Source: Flavivirga abyssicola
GTDB taxonomy: Bacteria > Bacteroidota > Bacteroidia > Flavobacteriales > Flavobacteriaceae
Reading direction: 5' to 3'
Assembly (NCBI RefSeq): GCF_030540775.2
Contig: NZ_CP141266.1
Span: forward strand, 461,501 to 525,500
DNA length: 64,000 nucleotides
The notes under the pieces are model-generated. The model was not told where the DNA came from, made no database searches, and saw only the letters and a program-made list of their open reading frames with translations. A program made the translations under genes and the position numbers. How positions within the stretch are numbered: position 1 is the first letter of the stretch; each line of letters opens with the position of its first letter. Shown here in pieces: positions 9,377-19,111 of the stretch.

Positions 9377-10840
9377 TTATAAATTAACTCCTGATCCTTG
9401 TAAGGACGCATCGTGCTCCCACATAATCATCCAAGGATCTGAGGTTCTTTTTTGAAATGTTTTTAATTTGGCCTTCATTGACTCTAGTAGCTCAGCATAA
9501 TTTTCATCTTCAGCTAAATTATTGGTTTCCCATGGATCATTTTCTAAATTGAACAGTTCAAACTCAGGTCTAAATAGGTAATCTTTAACCTTACGGGGGC
9601 CAAATTTTTCTATATCATTTCTATAAATAGACTGCCAGGTTGAAGCTGCCCATAAATCTGAGGCAAACGGGTATTCCAAACGCCATGCTACGTTCCAAAT
9701 TAGTTTATAGTTTTTATCAATAGCCACACGCATGGGGTAATACATGGTAATTTCATGAAACGTATGCGATGCATAAATATTATCCCATCCTTTAGGGTTT
9801 TCATTTTCTAATATATTTCTAAATGATTTCCCATGAAATTCCTTGACTTCATAGTTTATTTTCGCAAAGTCTAAAATGGTTGGCGTCAAATCTACCCATG
9901 AAATTTTTGCAGAATTAGTAATTCCCTTTTTATTGGAAGCTGGATTTTTAATAATGCAAGGTAATTTTATTCCTGGTTCGTAAACAGTTGTTTTTGCTCC
10001 AGGAAAAGCCATACCGTTGTCTGAAATATAAATGACAACAGTCGTTTCTAATTTACCAGCATCTTTTAAATGTGCCATAAGCCTACCAAATCCTTGGTCA
10101 ATTCTTGAAATACTTTGATAGTATTGTGCAATCTCTTCTCGAGATTGCTTCGTATCAGGCAAAAATTCAGGAACCAAAACTTCGTCTGGACTGTAAGTTA
10201 CCTGCTTTACGCCTTGATATCCTTCTTTTTTATTTCCAAAGCTATTAGGTATATCCCACTCCTCTGGTGTGAATGGATGTCCTCTATGTGGGTCATCGGT
10301 ACAAAAATATAAGAAGAATGGCTTTTCTGAATTTAGAACACCTTTTGATGCATCGGCCATTTCAACCGTATTTCTAGGGTCAGCCTCTAGTACTTCATCA
10401 AACTGATAAACGGTTTCTGGTGCTACATGATATTTACCAATTCTCGCTGTAATATACCCTGCCTGGGTTAACCTATTGGACAAAGATTTTATATTATCAT
10501 ATGTACTAAAATGGTGGTAATCGTGTACATGACCGTATGAGCCTGTTGCATGACCATATAAACCGGAAAGAATTACAGACCTACTAGCTGCGCAGCTAGC
10601 ACTGGTGCAATAAGCATTTGTAAATTTAACGCCTTCAGATGCCAATTTATCTAAATTTGGTGTTTTAATAATTGGGTTACCATAACAACCCAAAGCATCT
10701 AAACCATGATCATCTGAAACAAATAAAATTATGTTTGGCCTCGAAATTTTGGATGCTTCTGGTTTAGCTTCTTTTGAGTTCGAACAAGCAAACATAACAA
10801 ATAATAACAATAAATACGCGACCCTTAATAACTTATTCAT
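9377..10840 (-). CDS. S1 family sulfatase (CAASR type), lipoprotein
   Basis: A sulfatase of 487 residues. The N-terminus MNKLLRVAYLLLLFVMFACS is a lipoprotein signal with Cys at about 19. Metal residues D43/D44 are in FVSDDHGLDALGCYG, and the formylglycine motif is C83-A-A-S-R followed by SVILSGLYGHATG. A second metal site is in YISDNGMAF. Alanine at position 3 of the motif instead of proline is typical of the heparan N-sulfatase-like side of the S1 family, but the subfamily is not certain. It lies 15 bases upstream of the GH110 gene, which suggests that it desulfates the substrate of that enzyme. A periplasmic location is inferred because the residues after the lipid Cys (SNSKEAK) lack an acidic surface-export signal. 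Confidence 0.9.
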   Translation of the reverse strand: MNKLLRVAYLLLLFVMFACSNSKEAKPEASKISRPNIILFVSDDHGLDALGCYGNPIIKTPNLDKLASEGVKFTNAYCTSASCAASRSVILSGLYGHATGSYGHVHDYHHFSTYDNIKSLSNRLTQAGYITARIGKYHVAPETVYQFDEVLEADPRNTVEMADASKGVLNSEKPFFLYFCTDDPHRGHPFTPEEWDIPNSFGNKKEGYQGVKQVTYSPDEVLVPEFLPDTKQSREEIAQYYQSISRIDQGFGRLMAHLKDAGKLETTVVIYISDNGMAFPGAKTTVYEPGIKLPCIIKNPASNKKGITNSAKISWVDLTPTILDFAKINYEVKEFHGKSFRNILENENPKGWDNIYASHTFHEITMYYPMRVAIDKNYKLIWNVAWRLEYPFASDLWAASTWQSIYRNDIEKFGPRKVKDYLFRPEFELFNLENDPWETNNLAEDENYAELLESMKAKLKTFQKRTSDPWMIMWEHDASLQGSGVNL

Positions 10841-10911
10841 AATGATTTTAAAATTTTCTTAAAGATATAATTAATGACTAAAACTTGCAGTTATATTATT
10901 TTGATATTATG

Positions 10912-12468
10912 TCACTCCAATTTATTAAAATCTCTTGTTTTTTTAATTGTCGTATCCTGATCTGCATCAACATAATTTGAAGGTTTTTTATAACGCTCTT
11001 TTTTTGGAGCTACTCTTTTCTTAGGAATCCACTTTTTTAATTTCTTTATTTCTTGCCTGTATTCTGATTCATGTATTAAATTATTCCATTCCATTGAGTC
11101 ATTAGTTACATCATAAAACTCTTCTGCACCAGAAACATAATTAATATAGTGCCATTTCTCTGTTAATACCGAAGTTCCTTCATTTGAAACTGTAATACCG
11201 GGACGCTCCCAATCTGAATCCACATTCTTTAATAAGGCTGAAAAGTCATGTCCTTCAATATTTGCTTTTTTAGGTAAATTACAGAGATTAACTAAGGTTG
11301 GATACAAATCCAATAAACTCACTGTTTTTTCACAATACACTGCTTGATCCATTTCCGGTAGCTTTACAAATAAAGGGGTTTTAACAACTTCTAACCAAAG
11401 TGTACTTTTTAAGTAACGTAATTTTTCACCCAAATGCCAACCATGATCTCCCCAAAGAACCACAATGGTATCATCAGCATGGCCGCTCTTTTCTAAAGCA
11501 TCCATTACAATACCTAAACAGGCATCTACATAACTTATATTTGCTAAATAAGCTCTTGTTGCCTCTTTACCTAGATTGTGTTTTCTAATCCAATTGTATT
11601 CTCCTGTTGGTTTAAAAAGAGGTTTTCCATTAGGTTTTACAATATCCTCTAAATCATCTTCTTTTGTAATAATATCCTCGATAGCATCCACATCATACAT
11701 ATCAAAATATTCCTGAGGTACAAACCAAGGCAAGTGTGGTTTTATAAAACCAACTGCCATAAAAAAGGGTTTGTCAAAATCTTTACTTAACTGTGTCCTA
11801 GCCCAGTCTGCAACTTTATAATCTACTGTTTCCTCAAATGCATCTTTTGTTGGCCCCCAACTTAACTTGGATTTTTTGTCTATAAACCCTGGGTTATGCT
11901 CACCATGTATCACACCTGCTTTGGAAGCGGTATAAAACTTCTTCTTAGCAGCGTCTTTATTATACCTTCTTGCCCGGGCAAATTCATCAAATGCCCATGC
12001 ACCAAAATCCACACCATTTGCAGTGGCATGTTTGTGAAAAATTTTACCATTCGCCATGGTATGGTAACCATTTTTTGAAAAGTATTCGGGTAACGTGGCA
12101 TTGGCTTTAACAACATCAGAATATATCAGGTTTTGTCCATTATTGTAAATACCCGAAGTGCTTGGATAAAAGCCGGATAAAATAGCGGATCGTGACGGCC
12201 CACATACAGGAGCTGCACACACATTGTTTTTGAATATAACCGCACCGTTATCTACAAACCTATCCATATTAGGTGTAATAGCTTGCTTGTTACCACCTAA
12301 TGGTGCTACCCAATCGTTAATATCGTCTATGGCAATAAAAAGAACATTAGGCTTCTCCTGCTGTGCAAAAAATGATACACTAAAAAGTAAAGCGAAATAT
12401 GTTAGATTTATTTTAAACCTATATTTTATTTGGTTTATTCGAAGCGGACTAATTATTCTGTATTTCAT
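10912..12468 (-). CDS. S1_7-like sulfatase (iduronate-2-sulfatase type)
   Basis: A sulfatase of 518 residues with a normal signal peptide: a basic N-region, then TYFALLFSVSFFAQ, cleaved near residue 36. It has no lipobox, unlike its neighbours. The active-site block is NVLFIAIDDIN with D48/D49, and the maturation motif is C89-G-P-S-R followed by SAILSGFYPSTSG. The later block WGDHGWHLGEK holds metal-binding and substrate residues. CGPSR together with IKPHLPWFVP and GDHGWHLGE is characteristic of iduronate-2-sulfatase-like S1_7, a subfamily known in carrageenan loci of marine flavobacteria. The C-terminal 50 residues are lysine-rich (KKRVAPKKERYKK). It follows another sulfatase by 47 bases, and the next starts 71 bases downstream. 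Confidence 0.9.
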   Translation of the reverse strand: MKYRIISPLRINQIKYRFKINLTYFALLFSVSFFAQQEKPNVLFIAIDDINDWVAPLGGNKQAITPNMDRFVDNGAVIFKNNVCAAPVCGPSRSAILSGFYPSTSGIYNNGQNLIYSDVVKANATLPEYFSKNGYHTMANGKIFHKHATANGVDFGAWAFDEFARARRYNKDAAKKKFYTASKAGVIHGEHNPGFIDKKSKLSWGPTKDAFEETVDYKVADWARTQLSKDFDKPFFMAVGFIKPHLPWFVPQEYFDMYDVDAIEDIITKEDDLEDIVKPNGKPLFKPTGEYNWIRKHNLGKEATRAYLANISYVDACLGIVMDALEKSGHADDTIVVLWGDHGWHLGEKLRYLKSTLWLEVVKTPLFVKLPEMDQAVYCEKTVSLLDLYPTLVNLCNLPKKANIEGHDFSALLKNVDSDWERPGITVSNEGTSVLTEKWHYINYVSGAEEFYDVTNDSMEWNNLIHESEYRQEIKKLKKWIPKKRVAPKKERYKKPSNYVDADQDTTIKKTRDFNKLE

Positions 12469-12515
12469 TTTGAATAAAACATTTTTAATTATGTATTTAA
12501 AAATGAAAGCTCTTC

Positions 12516-14045
12516 TTATTTAGCTATTTGTTCTTTAAACTGGTCGTATTCAGAGTTTATCTTCGCATTTTTAAAGCGAGGGCGGTTTTTCCATAAATCA
12601 TAGGTGGCTTTGAGTTGTATTGCTGCCTCTGGATACTGCCCTTTATCATCTGTTTCCTTAATCCAGTTTTCCAGTACTTCACGATGTTCTTTAAGGATTT
12701 TATCATATTCAGAATTAACTGCAAGGTTATTCATTTGGTGCGGATCTGCTTTTAAATCGTATAACTCTTCAACAGGACGTACTCCAAACCAGTGTTCTGC
12801 TTGATACTCCGTTAATTCCCCCTCTTTGAATGCCTTTTTTAAATTTTTGACAATGGGCTTGTTGTCTCTATAACCTGCTTGCATCATTGGCCTGCCTGGG
12901 AAATAGTTTCTTATATATCTATAATCCTTCGATACTACTGTTCTAATTCTATCAATAGTATAATCACATCTATCTCTTGCTCCAATGGCATAATCAACTT
13001 CTTCATAATTATCTCCAAATACATTTTGACCATCTAAATATTCAGGTAATTCTACCCCTCCCATAGCTAGTGTCGTTGCAGAAACATCCAGCAAAGTCAC
13101 TAAATCGTTTCTAACTTTACCAGCTTCTAAAGCAGGATGATTCCCTTTTACCATAAGCGGTATCAACATACCTCCTTCATAACAAAATTGTTTGTGGCGT
13201 AATGATGTATTACTTCCATGATCTGAAAAGAAGAATATTATGGTGTTGTCTAATTCTCCGTCTGCTTCCAATTGTTTTAGAATTTTCTCTACGGTAACAT
13301 CAGAACCTCTATTGGCATTATAGTGTTGTGTCCATGCTTCTCGTTGTGACGGAATATCTGGGAAATACGGTGGTAATGGTACATCATTAGTTCCTAATTG
13401 CTCTCCCTCTCTTACATATTTATAATCCTTTTTCCCTCCCATTATTTGTACTTGTCCAAACCAAGGTTGGTTTTTATCTGGTCTTGCATTCCATACATAA
13501 TCCTTTACTGTCATATAATCAATAGCCCTATTTCCTTGCCAACCATTCATTCCTGTTTTATAATTTTCTTCGGTTCCAACATCATACAATGCACGTCTAT
13601 CGTAATGAAAATTATAGTCATCTTTACCACTATTGAATGTAAAATACCCTGCTTTTTTCATTAACTCAGGAATCGTTTTCATGTCTTTAGGCAATTGAAT
13701 TCTTAAATCATTAGGGACCACACTACCATCTGTAAATCTGCTAGATCTATGATTATGAGTACCCGTAGTAGTCTGGTAGACACCGGTTATTAGGGCAGAA
13801 CGTGCAGCAGAACAAACCGGAGCACTTGCATATGCACGCTTAAATAGCACGCCTTCACTTGCCAACTTATCAATTACGGGGGTATGTCCTGTATTTATTG
13901 AATCTCCATAGCATCCCATAAAAGGGGATAGATCTTCTGCAATAATCCAGAGGATATTTGGCTTCTTGACTTCTTGAACTTTATTTGAACAAGAGAATAA
14001 GATGCAGCCAAATACAAGAAATAATGTTGTTTTTAATTTATTCAT
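12516..14045 (-). CDS. S1_8-like sulfatase (CSAAR type), lipoprotein
   Basis: A sulfatase of 509 residues. The signal MNKLKTTLFLVFGCILFSCS gives a lipid Cys at 19. The metal block is ILWIIAEDLSPFMGCYG, with Glu-Asp (E37/D38) where most S1 enzymes have Asp-Asp. The maturation motif is C78-S-A-A-R, followed by SALITGVYQTTTGTHNHRS. The second metal site is FFFSDHGSNTSLRHKQ. The ED pair, CSAAR and the TGTHNHR phrase place it with the sulfamidase-like S1_8 group, as does the paralogue at 32075-33544. A candidate MITE separates it from the preceding sulfatase gene. The sulfate position it attacks cannot be read from the sequence. Confidence 0.9.
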   Translation of the reverse strand: MNKLKTTLFLVFGCILFSCSNKVQEVKKPNILWIIAEDLSPFMGCYGDSINTGHTPVIDKLASEGVLFKRAYASAPVCSAARSALITGVYQTTTGTHNHRSSRFTDGSVVPNDLRIQLPKDMKTIPELMKKAGYFTFNSGKDDYNFHYDRRALYDVGTEENYKTGMNGWQGNRAIDYMTVKDYVWNARPDKNQPWFGQVQIMGGKKDYKYVREGEQLGTNDVPLPPYFPDIPSQREAWTQHYNANRGSDVTVEKILKQLEADGELDNTIIFFFSDHGSNTSLRHKQFCYEGGMLIPLMVKGNHPALEAGKVRNDLVTLLDVSATTLAMGGVELPEYLDGQNVFGDNYEEVDYAIGARDRCDYTIDRIRTVVSKDYRYIRNYFPGRPMMQAGYRDNKPIVKNLKKAFKEGELTEYQAEHWFGVRPVEELYDLKADPHQMNNLAVNSEYDKILKEHREVLENWIKETDDKGQYPEAAIQLKATYDLWKNRPRFKNAKINSEYDQFKEQIAK

Positions 14046-14118
14046 TTTTTAAATTATAATGTATATTGATTATATCAACTAAAGGTGTTTATTCTGGCAA
14101 ATTTATATGTTATTACTA

Positions 14119-14280
14119 AGAACTCATTTAGACTTTTTCAATTTGCTAAAAAATTGCTGTTTTCAGCTCTGTTTTTGTCTTTTTTTCCTTCCGTAGCTCT
14201 GCTATACAACTCAAAAAAGTCTTCAACACAGCCAAAAACTTCTAATTTTCGCTTAAATCCAAAAAGTCTAAATGAGTTCT
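14119..14280. mobile_element. MITE-like element with perfect 20-bp terminal inverted repeats
   Basis: The left end AGAACTCATTTAGACTTTTT (14119-14138) is exactly the reverse complement of the right end at 14261-14280. The similarity continues inward imperfectly (ATTTGCTAAAAAATT against ATTTAAGCGAAAATT in the inverted orientation). The whole is 162 bases, has no transposase, and lies in the 269-base gap between two co-oriented sulfatase genes. No clear target-site duplication is seen: TATTACTA on the left, AATAAAAT on the right. A long cruciform or RNA hairpin acting on transcription is the alternative. Confidence 0.6.
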
Positions 14281-14314
14281 AATAAAATAATTGTAGATAT
14301 TAGTTCTTTCATCT

Positions 14315-15829
14315 TTATTTTACAATGTAAGGCTTCTTGTTTTTTAATCCAGGTTCATCATATCTTTCTAACTGTTTAAACAATTCGGTTTGCATTGATC
14401 TGGCTATTTCTCCATAAGCTGGGTCTTTATAGAAATTTATCAGCTCATTTGGATCCTCTTTCAAGTCAAATAAATAAGGGGGTTCATTTTTATCGATAAC
14501 CAATTTATACCTGTCGTTTACAGCAGTAACCCACCAACCTCCAGATTTGGCATAATAAGTAATTCTATCACTATTTACTACCTTCTTGTCATTTAGAAAG
14601 TCCTTAGATGTATCTAAACCATGAAACTCGGCATCTGTTTCCACTCCCATTATGCTTAATATAGTTGGTGTAAAGTCTACATTAGTGTAAGCTGTATTAA
14701 TGACTTTTCCAGAAGGAATCCTATCTGGATATCTAATTACAAAAGGAATTCTTGCTGATGCTTCATAAGGCACTCCTTTGTTTCTGCGGTTATGTTCAAA
14801 AAACATATCTCCATGGTCTGAAGTAAACACTACAATTGTATTTTCGGCCAAACGATTATCTTCTAAAAATTTAAGGATACGTCCTACGCTATCGTCTATA
14901 TGACTAACCATACCAAAATATTGCTTTAAGGCTTCTTTTTCTCTTGTAAATGCCTTTTTCCCAATCGCCTCATTATTGTCTGGTTTATCGCCACCACCTG
15001 CCCAAGAAGGCTTTATAGCCACGTATTCCGGTGCCATGGTTTTAGGCGCTTTAATATTCAAATCCTTGTACATGGTATTGTATGGCGGCTTTGCATAATC
15101 TGGAGTATGTGGGTCTGGAATGGACAACATAATTGCAAATGGCTTGTCTTTATCACGCTCAATAATTTCCAGTGTTTTATCTGTAAAATAATCGGTTAAA
15201 TGGATAATTTCATCTTTAGGTAATCTTGCTGCCGCCCTATCACCTATTCCCTTAATCTTTCCATCTTTTATATGAAAATATGGTGCATGCCCACCACGCA
15301 TCATGAAGCGGTTATCTTCAAATCCCGCTTTATATTTTACTCCAAAAGTATATTTTTCTTCTCCGGCTAAATGCCATTTGCCCACATAAGATGTGGAGTA
15401 GCCATTATCTCTTAAAATGGTAGCAAATGTAGGAACGTCCTCACTAATGTGAAGCCCGTTTTTTGGAGCGCCGGTTGCCTGTGGATACAACCCTGTTATC
15501 AGCGAAGCTCTAGAAGGTGTACATACAGGTGAAGCACAATAATAGCTTGTACTTATTGCCCCTCCATTTGCTAGCTTATCAATATTTGGCGTTTTAGAAT
15601 TATTACCTTTTCCCCACACAAAAGCTTGTTCTTCCGATAAAATGTTTTGATAACAACTTAAGGTTCTAAAGTTATGTTCGTCTGTATGAATAACAATTAA
15701 ATTGGGTTTATTCTGTGAGGTAGCGCTTAGCTTTTGTTTTTCTTTTGGCGTAGAGGCAGACTTTGTTTTACAACCCAAAATCAGAGCGACACAAATAAAG
15801 ATGCTTGCTAATAAAGTTTTCGTATTCAT
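14315..15829 (-). CDS. S1 family sulfatase (CTPSR type), lipoprotein
   Basis: A sulfatase of 504 residues. The lipoprotein signal MNTKTLLASIFICVALILGC ends with Cys20. The active-site block LIVIHTDEHNFRTLSCYQ has a Thr-Asp pair in the first metal position. The formylglycine motif is C103-T-P-S-R, followed by ASLITGLYPQATGAPKNG. Later come GKWHLAGEE and the metal site FTSDHGDMFFEHN. The motif and the HGDMF block resemble choline-sulfatase/arylsulfatase-like subfamilies. It is 67 bases downstream of the GH36-like gene and 269 bases upstream of the next sulfatase, with a MITE-like element between. The substrate position is unknown. Confidence 0.9.
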   Translation of the reverse strand: MNTKTLLASIFICVALILGCKTKSASTPKEKQKLSATSQNKPNLIVIHTDEHNFRTLSCYQNILSEEQAFVWGKGNNSKTPNIDKLANGGAISTSYYCASPVCTPSRASLITGLYPQATGAPKNGLHISEDVPTFATILRDNGYSTSYVGKWHLAGEEKYTFGVKYKAGFEDNRFMMRGGHAPYFHIKDGKIKGIGDRAAARLPKDEIIHLTDYFTDKTLEIIERDKDKPFAIMLSIPDPHTPDYAKPPYNTMYKDLNIKAPKTMAPEYVAIKPSWAGGGDKPDNNEAIGKKAFTREKEALKQYFGMVSHIDDSVGRILKFLEDNRLAENTIVVFTSDHGDMFFEHNRRNKGVPYEASARIPFVIRYPDRIPSGKVINTAYTNVDFTPTILSIMGVETDAEFHGLDTSKDFLNDKKVVNSDRITYYAKSGGWWVTAVNDRYKLVIDKNEPPYLFDLKEDPNELINFYKDPAYGEIARSMQTELFKQLERYDEPGLKNKKPYIVK

Positions 15830-15896
15830 AATTATTTTTAAGTGTTATTTTTTAATTGAATATATGACCAAAAAACACATATTAAGTTTAAATAGT

Positions 15897-17321
15897 TTAG
15901 AAAAAATCTGAAATTATATGTTTAGGACCTTTTTCATACGCCCATAAATACTCTCCTGTTTTATCTACACATTTTTGTCCGTAGTGGTGTGGCAAGACCG
16001 AAACCAAGGGATATCCTGTTTTTGTTTTATACATGGCTAAATGCTTTAAAAATTTCTCTTCAGTTATAGCCTTTGTATCATTACCGCCTATATGATCTAA
16101 ATTTATTCCTCTTCCAGGAGAAGAATTATGTGTAACTTTATAATGGGTTTTAACCCTTGCTGGCCAATCGTATTTATCATTCAGCCAAACATCATTTGTT
16201 CTTGTAACATCCGTATATTTCGTAAAAAAGATATCGGGTACATGAAACTCCATTTCGATATGTTTATCAATTGCTTTTGCAGCCCGATATAATTCTTTAT
16301 GAATGTGAAGCATATCAGACTTTGTATTATAAGACATGTCAATTTTAAACTTCATAACACCCATGTCGTAGAACCTGGATATCACTTCGGAAGCATATTC
16401 AAAAATATCTGCCTTTGGATTCAACCATTGTATATCATCTTTCCTTGAAGCATTTGTACCTTGTTTAAAAGCTCCTAATAACTCTGGATATTTTTCAGCT
16501 TTTATACTATCCTTATGAATTTTAGGAAAGCCTATCCACAATCCCGGTGTAAAACCTTTGTTTACTATCATTTCCATAGTCTTCCTAAAATCCGGAAATT
16601 TTTTAGGGTCTGGAAACCAAGAACCAAAACCTGAATTGATGGTACCAGCAGGGAACATGCCCCAGCCATGATCTAGCGTCATTTTCCCTTTAGGATAGCC
16701 GTATGCTATGATTTTATCTAAATAATCTTCTACAAATTTATGGTTTAACAAGTGGAAATGTTCATGACGCTTAGTGGCCATATATTTTTGTTCAGACCAT
16801 GTGCAATATTCCACATCGGCCCAAAAACTGGGATGTTGTATAATCGGTTCAAAATTCAAACGTTGCATCATCATCCTGTTATAGGCCTTCCAAGCTTCAT
16901 CACCTGCTCCAGTTTCATCAATAAAAAGTTCTTGTCCTTCAGGTACACCTACTGTTAAGGTCTCTTTTCCATCAAAACTAAACACAGCATTTTCGAACCC
17001 CCTGGTTGTTGTAAATCCAATAAACTTACCTTCAGCATCTATTATGATTGGAGACCCAGACATACCCGATGCTTCTATTGTAAACGGATTATGAGTAAAT
17101 GCTTCAGATTGATAATAATATGCATCGCCTCCCTTTTGAGTGGGTAACCCTATACTATTATATGGGCAAAATAATGGCGTTTTCACCTTGAAAGCCACTT
17201 GTTCTCCAGCATTAGTGAGTATATTTTGACTTTTAGATGAAGTCATTTGGGCACTAAGAGGGAAACTAGCCATTGCTAACCCTCCTAACCCTACGGTTTT
17301 AAAAAATTCGTTTCTTTTCAT
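15897..17321 (-). CDS. GH36/GH27-like alpha-galactosidase candidate (clan GH-D type)
   Basis: A secreted TIM-barrel protein of 474 residues. The N-terminus MKRNEFFKTVGLGGLAMASF looks like a Tat-like or Sec signal with a GLGG core; cleavage is probably after SAQ (about 25). A beta-rich N-domain (about 40-140) precedes the barrel. MTLDHGWGMFPAG and WFPDPKKFPDF resemble the GH36/GH31 pattern of a tryptophan-aspartate strand followed by a page-position loop. The candidate nucleophile is D328 in KFKIDMSYN, and the acid/base is D377 in TRTNDVWLND. The gene starts 7 bases after the sulfatase stop at 17329, so the two are coupled. Alpha-galactosidase activity would fit the galactan context, but the sequence departs from classical GH36 and may be a distinct family. 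Confidence 0.62.
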   Translation of the reverse strand: MKRNEFFKTVGLGGLAMASFPLSAQMTSSKSQNILTNAGEQVAFKVKTPLFCPYNSIGLPTQKGGDAYYYQSEAFTHNPFTIEASGMSGSPIIIDAEGKFIGFTTTRGFENAVFSFDGKETLTVGVPEGQELFIDETGAGDEAWKAYNRMMMQRLNFEPIIQHPSFWADVEYCTWSEQKYMATKRHEHFHLLNHKFVEDYLDKIIAYGYPKGKMTLDHGWGMFPAGTINSGFGSWFPDPKKFPDFRKTMEMIVNKGFTPGLWIGFPKIHKDSIKAEKYPELLGAFKQGTNASRKDDIQWLNPKADIFEYASEVISRFYDMGVMKFKIDMSYNTKSDMLHIHKELYRAAKAIDKHIEMEFHVPDIFFTKYTDVTRTNDVWLNDKYDWPARVKTHYKVTHNSSPGRGINLDHIGGNDTKAITEEKFLKHLAMYKTKTGYPLVSVLPHHYGQKCVDKTGEYLWAYEKGPKHIISDFF

Positions 17322-17328
17322 TCACTTC

Positions 17329-18870
17329 TTAAATTTCAAGTACTGAATTTGGTGGTAATGGTACATTATTCTCTTTTCGCCATTTTACTAATTCTAATCG
17401 CATTTTTTCAGCAATTCCTGATTTTTCCTCTATCAAATTATTACTTTCGGCTGGGTCATTCTTTAGGTCATATAATTCTATTTTGCCACTGGCCAAAAAC
17501 TGAATAAGCTTGTAATTGCCTTTGCGAATAACAGAACAAGTTCCATGTTTCCATTGGCTTGCCAAATGCCAAAATAAAGGCCTATTGGTAAATAATTCTG
17601 TATCGTTTTGAAATAGTTCTGAAACCGAATTCCCATCCAAAATACCATTATAATCTATATCCGCCAAATCCATAAAAGTCGGAAATATATCTAAACAGGT
17701 TACCGCAGATTCAGAACGCCTTGGTTTCACTTTTTCTGGCCAATTAATCAGCATTGGTACTTTTATTCCTCCTTCATAAATATGCCCTTTTGCGCCCCTT
17801 AATTGTTTGTTGGCACTAGCAATGCTATGGTAGCCATTATCTGAAGTGAGGATGATTATGGTATTTTCTCGAAGTCCACTTTTATCTAAATAATCTAAAA
17901 TACGCTGAATATTATCATCAACAGATTCTACCATTGTAGCATATTTCGCCGTAAGTTCCTTTGATTTTGCATTTTTCACTATTCCTTGGCCCAGTATTGA
18001 ATCCGCAGGTTTATTCATGTATTTTTGAAACCCTTCCTCACTTCTTGCTCGAATAGGCCGATGTACCGCATAATAATTCAAGTTGATTAAAAACGGTTCT
18101 TTTTTATGGGTATCCATAAATTCTATGGCTTCATCAGTTAATCTATCGGTTAACCAATCATCAGTGGGTTTATGCTCAATAAAGGGGTTACTGAATGGTG
18201 CCCAATAGCCCCCTGCCACACTTTTATACCCGCCTTCTTCAAGGGCAGGATCACCTCTAAATGTACCACCAACATTTTTTATAAACCCTCTGCCTTCGGG
18301 ATAGTACTGCATTACTTCCGACTCTTTATGTGTTTCCACCCATGTAAAATCACCCGGATTTGGTTGGGTCAACTTTTGTTGGATTGGAAACTGCATTTTT
18401 AGTTCTTCTTTAGGATAGGGCCCGACTATGTGATATTTTCCTATGTGAATGGATTTATAACCTGCATTAGCTAAAGGTTCAGTGTAAATGGGATGCTCTT
18501 TGCCTACTGTCCAACGAGAGAAAATATTCTCTTCCGCAGTACCTTTTTCCAAAACAGGAACTGTATAAACTCCTGTTCTAAACGATTGTTTTCCAGTAAA
18601 AATAGCTGTTCTTGATGGTGAGCAAGTTGGATACATATAGGCATTATCCAAAACCAAGCTCTCTTTTGCCAAGGCATCTAAATTTGGTGTTTCATAGTAG
18701 GTCGAACCATTAAAACCAACATCAGCATAACCTAAATCGTCCACCAAAACGAAGATGATATTTGGTAAAGAAGTGCTATTTACATTTCCTTTTTTAACTG
18801 CTTTGGAATTATTACACCCTAAACATAAAACAAGTAATACTATGAAAGGGGTTGTTTTTAAACTTATCAT
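17329..18870 (-). CDS. S1 family sulfatase (CSPSR type), lipoprotein
   Basis: A sulfatase of 513 residues. MISLKTTPFIVLLVLCLGCN is a lipoprotein signal with Cys19. The metal block is FVLVDDLGYADVGFNG. The maturation motif is C83-S-P-S-R, followed by TAIFTGKQSFRTGVY. HIGKYHIVGP carries the conserved Lys-His, and LTSDNGYHS the second metal site. LRGAKGHIYEGGIKVP is the usual downstream S1 sequence. It resembles arylsulfatase A/B-like enzymes of marine PULs. It is 7 bases upstream of the GH36-like gene, suggesting stepwise desulfation followed by galactose release. The upstream gap of 297 bases carries a dispersed repeat and the terminator of the EF-hand gene, so this gene probably starts a new transcript. 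Confidence 0.9.
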   Translation of the reverse strand: MISLKTTPFIVLLVLCLGCNNSKAVKKGNVNSTSLPNIIFVLVDDLGYADVGFNGSTYYETPNLDALAKESLVLDNAYMYPTCSPSRTAIFTGKQSFRTGVYTVPVLEKGTAEENIFSRWTVGKEHPIYTEPLANAGYKSIHIGKYHIVGPYPKEELKMQFPIQQKLTQPNPGDFTWVETHKESEVMQYYPEGRGFIKNVGGTFRGDPALEEGGYKSVAGGYWAPFSNPFIEHKPTDDWLTDRLTDEAIEFMDTHKKEPFLINLNYYAVHRPIRARSEEGFQKYMNKPADSILGQGIVKNAKSKELTAKYATMVESVDDNIQRILDYLDKSGLRENTIIILTSDNGYHSIASANKQLRGAKGHIYEGGIKVPMLINWPEKVKPRRSESAVTCLDIFPTFMDLADIDYNGILDGNSVSELFQNDTELFTNRPLFWHLASQWKHGTCSVIRKGNYKLIQFLASGKIELYDLKNDPAESNNLIEEKSGIAEKMRLELVKWRKENNVPLPPNSVLEI

Positions 18871-18930
18871 TCTTAAAGTAATTTTATTGAATCATTAAAT
18901 TGGGTTTAAACATGAAATTTGTTTAAAGAC

Positions 18931-19010
18931 ATAAAGCGAAGCTTACGAGGAGAAACCTCATCCTTCTAAGATTTCTCGTCATTCATACTTCGCTCTGTCA
19001 ACATGACAAA
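18931..19010. repeat. Dispersed repeat, family 2 (short copy)
   Basis: It contains AAGCGAAGCTTACGAGGAG, AAACCTCATCCTTCTAAG, ATTTCTCGTCATTCATACTT and CGCTCTGTCAACATGACAAA. The same order of blocks recurs at 60341-60476, where the block after GAGGAG carries an extra CAGG tandem, and in part at 27561-27646. It lies in the gap between the EF-hand gene and a sulfatase. Confidence 0.7.
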
Positions 19011-19111
19011 TAGCTAAAAATCAAATATTTTTTTAATACATATTGCTTACTGAATTTTATACCGAACAGACATTAATTATAGTTAACCTGATTGATTTTA
19101 TGTTTTTGAGC

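Noticed and set aside
14085-14282. 65-codon plus-strand open frame
   Set aside because: It lies almost wholly inside the MITE-like element; coding is not supported.
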